Source of the DNA: Streptomyces luteogriseus
Lineage (GTDB): Bacteria; Actinomycetota; Actinomycetes; Streptomycetales; Streptomycetaceae
Length of the DNA: 64,000 nucleotides
Direction: 5' to 3'
Assembly: GCF_014205055.1 (NCBI RefSeq)
Contig: NZ_JACHMS010000001.1
Coordinates: forward strand, 2,232,001 to 2,296,000
The position numbers and the translations under genes are program-made. This document shows positions 34,412 to 41,154 of the stretch, piece by piece (within the stretch, counting starts at the first letter, position 1; each line of letters opens with the position of its first letter). The notes below the pieces were generated by a model. That model searched no databases and was not told where the DNA came from. It was given only the letters and a program-made list of their open reading frames with translations.

Positions 34412-35113
34412 TCAGAAGTCGAAGCCGAGCTGCCCCTCGATCTCCGGAACACTTCCGTCCGCCCAGCTGCGGACCTTCTTGAGGTGCCGCCACTGGGGCA
34501 GCGCATCAAGATACGCCCACGACAACCGGTGGTAGGGGGTGGGGCCCCGCTCCGCCAGTGCGGCCTTGTGCACGGGGGATGGATACCCGGCGTTGTCCGC
34601 AAAACCGAAGTCTGCATGGTCGATACCCAGTTCGGCCATCATTTTGTCGCGCTGCACCTTGGCGATCACCGAGGCCGCGGCGACCGCCACGCACGACTGG
34701 TCACCCTTGATCACCGTGCGGACCCGCCAGGGCGCCCCGAGGTAGTCGTGCTTGCCGTCGAGGATGACCGCGTCGGGACGCACGGGCAGTGCGTCCAGCG
34801 CACGCCCTGCCGCGAGCCGCAGCGCGGCCGTCATGCCCAGAGCGTCTATCTCCTCCGGGGAGGCGTGTCCCAGTGCGTACGACGTCACCCAGGTCCGTAG
34901 TTCCTCGGCGAGGGTGGTGCGTCGTTTGATGGTGAGCAGCTTCGAGTCCGTGAGCCCCTCGGGCGGACGGCGCAGTCCGGTGATCGCCGCACAGACGGTG
35001 ACGGGACCGGCCCACGCGCCGCGGCCCACCTCGTCGACACCTGCAACGATCTTCGCTCCGGTCGTGGCTCGAAGGGAGCGCTCGACGGTGTGAGTAGGCG
35101 GTTCGTACGGCAT
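34412..35113 (-). CDS. rnhB: Ribonuclease HII
   Basis: Cytoplasmic endonuclease that cuts the RNA strand of RNA-DNA hybrids and removes single ribonucleotides from DNA. At 233 residues it has family length. The catalytic acidic residues are visible: Asp and Glu in [14 protein letters not shown] (residues about 26-39), Asp in [11 protein letters not shown] (about 118) and the later Asp in the [18 protein letters not shown] region. The [12 protein letters not shown] motif is also present. The ATG at 35113 gives [14 protein letters not shown], typical for Streptomyces. The TetR gene on the same strand ends about 150 bp before its start. Very secure. Confidence 0.96.
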   Translation of the reverse strand: MPYEPPTHTVERSLRATTGAKIVAGVDEVGRGAWAGPVTVCAAITGLRRPPEGLTDSKLLTIKRRTTLAEELRTWVTSYALGHASPEEIDALGMTAALRLAAGRALDALPVRPDAVILDGKHDYLGAPWRVRTVIKGDQSCVAVAAASVIAKVQRDKMMAELGIDHADFGFADNAGYPSPVHKAALAERGPTPYHRLSWAYLDALPQWRHLKKVRSWADGSVPEIEGQLGFDF

Positions 35114-35261
35114 GGCGCCCCTAGATTACGCCGCCCGGAACCGCTCGCGACACCCCGGTCCGCCGCGGCTGCCTCGCCGCCCTCGCGAACCTCCGTCGGC
35201 GATCGTCGGGCTGCGACGGGGGCCACCGCTCGAATCGCGTACGAGCCCCTCGCCGGCAGCG

Positions 35262-35882
35262 TCAGGCGCCGTGCGGCCGCAGCAGCGGAACCATCAACTG
35301 GTCGATCATCTCCTCGACTTCACTGTTCCGCCATTCACATCCGCACATCTTCGAGCGATACATCATCATCGCCGGCATGGCGTCGAAGACATAGCCGTTG
35401 GCAGCCTCGGGGCGCACCTCGCCACGCTTGATCCCACGGTCGATGACCTCCCGCAACATCTTCATGGTGGGCTGCACGACCCCCTCGAAGATCACGCCAT
35501 GAAAGCGCTCGGCCTGCGCCGTGTCGCACTCGTGAATCACCGAGCGAAGCGCGAAACCCGGCCGGGAGAACATCGCGTCGCGGGCTCGCAGGCACAGCAC
35601 CAAGAGGTCCTCACGGACGTCTCCTTCGTCCGGGACCGCATCGAACTGCGGCAGGCCGGCACGCAGGGCGTCGGCGACAAGATCCTCCTTGGACGGCCAT
35701 CGCCGGTAGACCGCGGCCTTGCCGGTCTGGGCACCGGCGGCGACGCCCTCCATCGTCAGGCCGTTCCAGCCGACGGTGCTGAGTTGGTCGAGGGCGGCAT
35801 CGAGGATCGCGCGTTCGAGTACCGCACCGCGACGGCGGGCGGCTGTCTGAGCGGGGGCATCCGCCCAGCTGGGGGTAACCAT
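35262..35882 (-). CDS. TetR-family transcriptional repressor of the adjacent efflux pump
   Basis: A 206-residue TetR-family regulator. The N-terminal HTH (about residues 20-66) reads ILDAALDQLSTVGWNGLTMEGVAAGAQTGKAAVYRRWPSKEDL in outline, with TGKAAVYRRW as recognition region. The C-terminal ligand domain (about 75-200) is of the TetR_C type common to efflux regulators and has a cluster MMMYRSKMCGCEW. ATG 35882 is the clear start. It is divergent from a 14-helix MFS pump, and two identical-arm palindromes lie between them, so repression of both genes with release by a drug is the expected logic. The ligand is unknown. Confidence 0.92.
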   Translation of the reverse strand: MVTPSWADAPAQTAARRRGAVLERAILDAALDQLSTVGWNGLTMEGVAAGAQTGKAAVYRRWPSKEDLVADALRAGLPQFDAVPDEGDVREDLLVLCLRARDAMFSRPGFALRSVIHECDTAQAERFHGVIFEGVVQPTMKMLREVIDRGIKRGEVRPEAANGYVFDAMPAMMMYRSKMCGCEWRNSEVEEMIDQLMVPLLRPHGA

Positions 35883-35978
35883 CTGACTCTCTCCAACGAG
35901 CAGAGGAAGCGGGTGTTCCGGGGATCGGGGAGGCGCTGGACGGCCACAGGGGGGACGTACCGAACGACGCCGTCATAA

Positions 35979-35996
35979 GTGAACGCTTGCGTTCAC
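35979..35996. promoter_or_regulatory. TetR operator 1
   Basis: Perfect 18-bp palindrome GTGAACGC-TT-GCGTTCAC between the divergent tetR and MFS genes. Confidence 0.9.
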
Positions 35997-36026
35997 TGTT
36001 GAGGACTCACTACCGTTGGCGCGGCA

Positions 36027-36044
36027 GTGAACGCCAGCGTTCAC
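36027..36044. promoter_or_regulatory. TetR operator 2
   Basis: GTGAACGC-CA-GCGTTCAC; the same 8-bp arms as operator 1, centres 48 bp apart and 25 bp before the MFS start. Two dimers could bind on nearly the same face of the helix. Confidence 0.9.
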
Positions 36045-36068
36045 TAACGCACTCGTGGGGGACCCATA

Positions 36069-37616
36069 GTGACAACCTCTCCATTGCTCCAAGATCAGAA
36101 GCCAGGTGCGGCACGCCGGGAGGGACGCCCCGGCATCGCGCTCACCGTCATCGCGGCCTGCCAGCTCATGGTGGTACTCGATGCCACGATTGTGAACATC
36201 GCGCTCCCGCACATTCAAGACGCGCTCGCGTTCAGCACCACCGACCTCACCTGGGTCGTCAGCTCCTACACCCTCACCTTCGGCGGCCTGTTGCTCCTCG
36301 GCGGCCGCGCCGGTGACATCCTCGGACGCCGCCGGGTCTTCATGACCGGCATCCTCCTGTTCACCCTGGCCTCGCTGCTCGGCGGGCTGGCCCAGGAACC
36401 CTGGCAGTTGCTGGCCGCCCGGGTCTTGCAGGGCGTGGGAGGCGCTATCGCCTCGCCCACCTCGCTGGCGCTCATCACCACCACGTTCCCCGAGGGGCCG
36501 GAACGCAACCGGGCCTTCGGTGTCTTCGCCGCGGTCTCCGCGGGTGGTGGTGCCATCGGTCTGCTCGCGGGCGGCATGCTCACCGAGTGGCTCGACTGGC
36601 GCTGGGTGCTCTTCGTGAACGTGCCGATCGGTGTGCTGATAGCCGTGCTCACCCCGCTCTACATCAGCGAATCCGAACGGCACTCCGCCCGCTTCGACAT
36701 CGCGGGCGCCGTGACCTCGACCGTCGGCATGGCGTCTCTCGTCTACGGCTTCATCCGCGCCGCGGACGAGGGATGGCGGGACAGCCTCACCATCGGCTCC
36801 TTCGCTGCCGCCGTGGTGCTGCTGCTGGCCTTCGGGATCATCGAGTCCCGGGCCAAGGAGCCGATCACCCCGCTGCGGATGTTCGCCGACCGCAACCGCT
36901 CGGGCACGTACGTGATCATGCTGAGCCTGGCCGCGGCGATGTTCGGCATGTTCTTCTACATCGTGCTGTTCGTACAGAACGTGCTCGGGTACAGCCCGAT
37001 CCAGGCGGGGCTCGCCTTCCTGCCCGTGACGGTCGTGATCGCGCTCGGCGCCGGTCTGTCGCAGCGGTTCCTGCCGGTGCTGGGCCCCAAGCCCTTCATG
37101 CTCGTGGGCTCCGCGCTCGCGATGACGGGACTGGCCTGGCAGGCACTCATCAGCTCCGACAGCTCGTACGTCGGCGGGGTCCTCGGCCCGATGCTGGTGT
37201 TCGGCTTCGGCATGGGGCTGAACTTCGTGACGCTGACGCTCACCGCCGTCTCGGGCGTCGCCCCGCACGAGGCGGGTGCGGCATCGGGGCTGCTCAATAC
37301 GACACAGCAGGTGGGCGGCTCGCTGGGTCTGGCCATCCTGACGACGGTCTTCGGCACGGCGACCAGGGACGAGGCCGAGAAGCAGCTTCCGCGGTTCATG
37401 GCCGAGGCGACCCCGGAACAGAAGGCGGAGTTCGCCAGGACCCAGCAACTCCCCGCGCCGTGGGGACACGAGGTGCTGGCCCAGGGCATCTCGACGGCCT
37501 TCATCCCGGCCGCCGCGATGGCCGTCCTCGCCCTGGCCACGGCCTGGCTGGTGATCCGGGTCCGCAAGAGCGACCTGGAGGCGCTCTCCGGCTCGGCCGG
37601 ACCGGGGCTCGGCTGA
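36069..37616 (+). CDS. MFS drug efflux transporter, DHA2 (14-helix) family
   Basis: A 515-residue inner-membrane proton antiporter of the DHA2 family that probably exports drugs or natural products. About 14 hydrophobic helices are visible. Motif D1 (LDATIVNIALPHIQDAL) is in helix 1, motif A (GGRAGDILGRRRVFMTG) is in the loop between helices 2 and 3, and motif C (GGGAIGLLAGG) is in helix 5. The GTG at 36069 follows GGGGGA. Two TetR operators lie just upstream, so expression is likely induced by a substrate. The C-terminal tail is short and cytoplasmic. The substrate cannot be predicted. Confidence 0.93.
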   Translation: MTTSPLLQDQKPGAARREGRPGIALTVIAACQLMVVLDATIVNIALPHIQDALAFSTTDLTWVVSSYTLTFGGLLLLGGRAGDILGRRRVFMTGILLFTLASLLGGLAQEPWQLLAARVLQGVGGAIASPTSLALITTTFPEGPERNRAFGVFAAVSAGGGAIGLLAGGMLTEWLDWRWVLFVNVPIGVLIAVLTPLYISESERHSARFDIAGAVTSTVGMASLVYGFIRAADEGWRDSLTIGSFAAAVVLLLAFGIIESRAKEPITPLRMFADRNRSGTYVIMLSLAAAMFGMFFYIVLFVQNVLGYSPIQAGLAFLPVTVVIALGAGLSQRFLPVLGPKPFMLVGSALAMTGLAWQALISSDSSYVGGVLGPMLVFGFGMGLNFVTLTLTAVSGVAPHEAGAASGLLNTTQQVGGSLGLAILTTVFGTATRDEAEKQLPRFMAEATPEQKAEFARTQQLPAPWGHEVLAQGISTAFIPAAAMAVLALATAWLVIRVRKSDLEALSGSAGPGLG

Positions 37617-37991
37617 CGCCAGGGCACCGCGACCCGGCTCCGGCACCTCGTCGGCGGATACTTCACAGGCCCGCCGACGGCTGCCGGGCCGGTTCGCACT
37701 CGGCCGCGGACTGCCAGGTCGCACGCGGGGGACGGACGGACAGGTCGACAGCACGGCCGCCCTCATACGGCCCGCACGACGCGCGACAGCGCCCCACCAG
37801 CGGATCAGAACAACGAGCAGAGCCTCCATGACCACCCCCTCTCCACTCACACGGACGTCCGGCGTGTGCACGACCCGACGGTGCGTGTGTGACCCGACGG
37901 CTGACACCGCGGATGCCGGAACAACGGACGGCCGGTCACGGAGAGTTCCCAATACGTACGGAGAGTTTCCGAAGAGGGAGCGAGTCCGGCG
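37617..37991. other. Convergent intergenic region, MFS / ADP-ribosylglycohydrolase
   Basis: About 375 bp. It holds short direct repeats: GACCCGACGG twice (about 37868-37900) and ACGGAGAGTT twice at a 20-bp period (37938 and 37958). I see no strong terminator hairpin and no convincing ORF. Confidence 0.5.
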
Positions 37992-38897
37992 TCAGGCCGA
38001 CGTGGGCACCCAGTCCGGGAGCGGCTCCGTCCGCTCGACCCATTCGGCGGGCGGCGCCCCCGCCTTCCCCGAGGCGATGACGCCCCCGACGATGGCGCAC
38101 GTGGTGTCGACGTCCCCGCCGACCTGGGCAGTCGTCCAGAACGCCCGCTCGTAGTCGCCGAGGCTCCTCGCCGCCGACCAGAGGGCGAAGGGCACGGTGT
38201 CGTGGGCGGTCGTCCGGCGCCCGCACCCCAGTACCGCCGCGACCGTGCCCGGGTCGCCGTAGTCGAGCATGTCCCGCGCCCTGCGGAGTCCCGCGCCCAC
38301 GGCGCTCTTCGGTACCAGGTCGATGACCCCGTCGAGGAGGGCTTCGGCGCCGGGCGGCCCGTCGGGGGCGGCGGCGAAAGCGGCTGCAGCGGCGACGGCC
38401 ATGGCTCCGACGACGGCCTCGCGATGCTGGTGGGTGGGGTAGGCGGAGATCTCCGCCTGGTGGGTCGCCTGCTCCGGATCGTCCGCGTACCAGGCCCCCA
38501 GCGGAGCGATCCGCATCGCCGCGCCGTTGCCCCAGGACCCCTGCCCCTTGAAGAGCGCGGCGGCGAGTTCCCGCCAGTCGCCACCCTCCCGGACGAGCCG
38601 CAGCAGTCGGTTGACGGCAGGACCGTAGCCCCGGTCGAAGTCATGGTGCTCGGCGAAGGAGTGCGCCAGGGCGTCCTGGTCGATGCGGTGATGGGCGGCC
38701 AGGACGGCGACGACCGAGCCGGCCATCTCCGTGTCGTCCGTCCACTGCCACGGCCCGGAGGGCACCTCGCCGCGCTTCAGCAGCGGATAGTTGACCGGCA
38801 CGAAGTACTGGGAGCCGAGGGCGTCTCCGACGGACAGTCCGCGCAGGCAGGCCAGGGCGCGCTCCAGGCGCACGTCGGGGGAGGAATCAACGGTCAT
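37992..38897 (-). CDS. ADP-ribosylglycohydrolase family protein
   Basis: A 301-residue member of the ADP-ribosyl(dinitrogen reductase) glycohydrolase family, which removes ADP-ribose from arginine or other acceptors using two magnesium ions. Metal ligand motifs are visible: GLSVGDALGSQY (about residue 20), WTDDTEM (about 50-56) and GGDVDTTCAIVGG (about 255-267). The predicted fold is all-helical and no signal peptide is seen, so it acts in the cytoplasm. ATG 38897 lies 13 bp from the stop of the phosphoglycerate mutase gene on the same strand, so the two are probably an operon. The target is unknown; ADP-ribosylation reversal and NAD recycling are family inferences. Confidence 0.92.
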   Translation of the reverse strand: MTVDSSPDVRLERALACLRGLSVGDALGSQYFVPVNYPLLKRGEVPSGPWQWTDDTEMAGSVVAVLAAHHRIDQDALAHSFAEHHDFDRGYGPAVNRLLRLVREGGDWRELAAALFKGQGSWGNGAAMRIAPLGAWYADDPEQATHQAEISAYPTHQHREAVVGAMAVAAAAAFAAAPDGPPGAEALLDGVIDLVPKSAVGAGLRRARDMLDYGDPGTVAAVLGCGRRTTAHDTVPFALWSAARSLGDYERAFWTTAQVGGDVDTTCAIVGGVIASGKAGAPPAEWVERTEPLPDWVPTSA

Positions 38898-38909
38898 CGC
38901 CCTGCCACT

Positions 38910-39569
38910 CTATCCGGTGACCCCGTACGGCTCGGGATCTCGCCAACGGTCGAACGGCCGGTCGAGCGTGTACTTGCCGTCGTCCCCCAGAACGAGCATC
39001 CGCACCTCGCCGTTCCCCGGATTCGACAGCGACTCGAACTCCGCGACCGTCCAGTGGAACCACCGCATGCAGAACAGCCGCATCGCCAGACCATGGGTGA
39101 CGATGAGAACGTTCGGCGGGTGGTCGGGGTCCTCGAAGCTGCGGAACAGGCTCTCCAGGAAGCCACCGACCCGGTCGTAGACGTCGGCACCGGACTCGCC
39201 CTGGACGAATCGGTAGAAGAAGTGGCCGTACGCATCCCGGTAGGCCTTCTGGAGGCGGACCTCGTCCCGGTCCTGCCAGTTGCCCCAGTCCTGCTCGCGC
39301 AGCCGGGGTTCCTCACGCACCCGTATGAGACCGGAGTCGAGGTGGAACGCGCGCAGGGTCTCGTGTGTACGGCGGTACGGGGAGACGTACACGCTGACCT
39401 GCTCGTCGCCGAACAGCTCGCGCAGCCGCTCTCCCGTCGCCTCCGCCTGCCGCCGGCCTCGCTGGGTCAGCGCCAGGGCGTGGTCGGGTTCCCGCTCGTA
39501 GACGGAGTCATCAACATTGCCCGTCGACTCGCCGTGCCGGACAAGGACGATGCGCCGTGGTCGTGCCAT
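38910..39569 (-). CDS. Histidine phosphatase / phosphoglycerate mutase family protein
   Basis: A 219-residue cytoplasmic enzyme of the histidine phosphatase superfamily. The RHG signature is LVRHGEST (about residue 9-16, with phosphohistidine His12). The second conserved residues lie in the YVSPYRRTHET region, and the later catalytic His is in IVTHGLAMR (about 155). The family covers 2,3-bisphosphoglycerate-dependent mutases and broad phosphatases; the modest length and the EQDWGNWQD motif fit phosphatases better than glycolytic mutases. ATG 39569 is the first sensible start. It is followed at 12 bp by the ADP-ribosylglycohydrolase gene, suggesting a shared role in nucleotide or sugar-phosphate repair. 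Substrate unknown. Confidence 0.9.
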   Translation of the reverse strand: MARPRRIVLVRHGESTGNVDDSVYEREPDHALALTQRGRRQAEATGERLRELFGDEQVSVYVSPYRRTHETLRAFHLDSGLIRVREEPRLREQDWGNWQDRDEVRLQKAYRDAYGHFFYRFVQGESGADVYDRVGGFLESLFRSFEDPDHPPNVLIVTHGLAMRLFCMRWFHWTVAEFESLSNPGNGEVRMLVLGDDGKYTLDRPFDRWRDPEPYGVTG

Positions 39570-39762
39570 GCCAAGACCCTAGATCGGGTGAGGTCCGGTG
39601 GAGCACTCCCCCCGCACCCATACGGCGTAGGTCACACGATTCCTGCACCACAGGTCACACCCATCGCACGTTTGTCCGAACGGAATGGCTCCGTCGATGC
39701 CCGACCGGAGTCAGAGGGCCTCGCGTCGCAGCATCCGGTGAAGTCGTCGAGACCGGTCGGAA

Positions 39763-40368
39763 TCAGACCGTCCAGCTTGGTTCCATGTCCACGACGTCAC
39801 CCGTGAGCGCCGCCACGTCCGCCTCCGTCTGGGCCCTCAGGGCGAGCCGCTCCACGCGTTCGGTGCGGTACTTGCCGTGTTCTGCGGCCGAGCGCCACAT
39901 CGAGAGCACCATGAACTCGTTCCCGGGTGCCTCGCCGAAGAGCCCGCGCACCATGCCTGGTGAGCCGGCCATCGCCGGGTTCCAGACCTTTTCCTGCATC
40001 AGCACGAAGTGCTCGGCCCGCTCCTCGTGGATGCGGCAGAGCGCCACCCGCAGCAGGTCGGCGTCCGTGAAGCGCGGTTCGAAACCGGTCTTCACGTCGA
40101 AGCGGTAGTCGAAGAGTCTGACCTGGGCGTCCTTGAACGTGCCCGCCTGGGCCGACGCGAGCCGGTCGTGGGACCGTGCCATGAAGGAGTCGTAGAAGGC
40201 CCGGCTCTCCCAGAACGCGAAGACGTGCGCCACATCCGGCCGCCCCCGGCTCCAGCCACCCCCCTGCCCGCGAAACCCCGGCTCCCCCAGAAGCCCCGCC
40301 CACTTCCGCTGCCCCCGCTCGAAACCGCGGCGGTCCACCACGGTGCAGCGAATCCACTTGACCAGCAC
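39763..40368 (-). CDS. DUF4937 / YdbC-like protein
   Basis: A 201-residue protein with two related alpha/beta barrel-like halves. The N-terminal half begins VLVKWIRCTVVDRRGFERGQRKW, which I associate with DUF4937 (Bacillus YdbC); the second half has the pattern of antibiotic monooxygenase-like dimers (EFMVLSMWRSAAEHGKYR). GTG 40368 opens the family core; upstream extension is low-complexity and unlikely. A possible -10 (TACCAT) ends 5 bp before the GTG, so the message may be leaderless. The function is unknown; family members are small single- or double-domain proteins with a stress or monooxygenase-like fold. Confidence in the family is moderate. Confidence 0.65.
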   Translation of the reverse strand: MLVKWIRCTVVDRRGFERGQRKWAGLLGEPGFRGQGGGWSRGRPDVAHVFAFWESRAFYDSFMARSHDRLASAQAGTFKDAQVRLFDYRFDVKTGFEPRFTDADLLRVALCRIHEERAEHFVLMQEKVWNPAMAGSPGMVRGLFGEAPGNEFMVLSMWRSAAEHGKYRTERVERLALRAQTEADVAALTGDVVDMEPSWTV

Positions 40369-40522
40369 CGCGCCATGGTAAGGCCACGAAGCGTGGCGTC
40401 GGTCACTCTCGGCTGGACCGCTCCTCCACGCGCGCACCCCCTCGCGTGGCAGGATGGACAAACAGTCATGTGCGCCCGGCAGTTGGGGCCGACGGACAGG
40501 TCGTACGGGGAAGGGGACTCTG

Positions 40523-41056
40523 GTGGACGGGCTCAACAAGGGGCTTGGCAAGGTCGAGATCGCGGTGCGGTGGGATCCCAGCCCGGCGGGGCAGCCGTCC
40601 ACCGACCTGGACCTGGTCGCGGCGACCTACACGGCGGACGACCCGCACGGAGATGCCGCGTACATGGTGCACTTCGACAGCCGCTCCCCCGACGGCACCA
40701 TCACCCTCAACCGGGACAGCAAGGACGGTCAGGGCTTCGGCTACGACGAAGTCATGACGCTGGAGCTCGGCCGGCTCGACGTCCGCTACGCGCGCGTGGT
40801 GGTCGGTGTCGTCATTCAGCAGCGCCCGGCGGAGCGCACCTTCGTCAGTGTGCGCAACCCCGGCCTGCGTATCCGTGAGGGGTACACCGTCCTGGCGGAG
40901 GACGACTTCGGAGGTGTCCTGGGAGCGACGGCGGCGACGGTCGCGGAGTTCGCCCGGGACGGCTCCGGCCCGTGGGAACTGCGCTCCGGACTCCGTGGTT
41001 TCGAGGGCGACCCCGTGGACTTCACCAGGACGATGGGCGCGGCGCACCGGCCCTGA
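40523..41056 (+). CDS. TerD-family protein
   Basis: A 177-residue TerD-domain protein, a calcium-binding beta-sandwich found in tellurite-resistance and stress operons and abundant in Streptomyces. Hallmarks: VRWDPSP near residue 14, TDLDLVAATY (about 24-33, with the Asp ligands), and GFGYDEVMTLELGRL (about 70-85). The GTG at 40523 is preceded by AAGGGGA. The protein has no signal or membrane segment, so it is cytoplasmic. It stands alone here, divergent from the DUF4937-like gene and followed by a very strong terminator. The role is not known; a general stress or membrane-associated function is inferred. Confidence 0.88.
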   Translation: MDGLNKGLGKVEIAVRWDPSPAGQPSTDLDLVAATYTADDPHGDAAYMVHFDSRSPDGTITLNRDSKDGQGFGYDEVMTLELGRLDVRYARVVVGVVIQQRPAERTFVSVRNPGLRIREGYTVLAEDDFGGVLGATAATVAEFARDGSGPWELRSGLRGFEGDPVDFTRTMGAAHRP

Positions 41057-41094
41057 CCGCACTGCCGGCGAGGCGCGAACGACCAGGCACGTAC

Positions 41095-41134
41095 GACGAG
41101 AGGGGCACCGCCTGCGGGCGGTGCCCCTCTCGTC
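41095..41134. terminator. Bidirectional terminator, terD-like / nrdJ
   Basis: Perfect 18-bp stem (GACGAGAGGGGCACCGCC and its complement) with a TGCG loop, between convergent genes. Confidence 0.95.
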
Positions 41135-41154
41135 ATCGGCTCAGGCGCTCGGCG

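Noticed and set aside
37938..37970. 20-bp period direct repeat near the ADP-ribosylglycohydrolase gene end
   Set aside because: Only two imperfect copies in a convergent spacer; too little to assign a role, noted only as part of the intergenic description.
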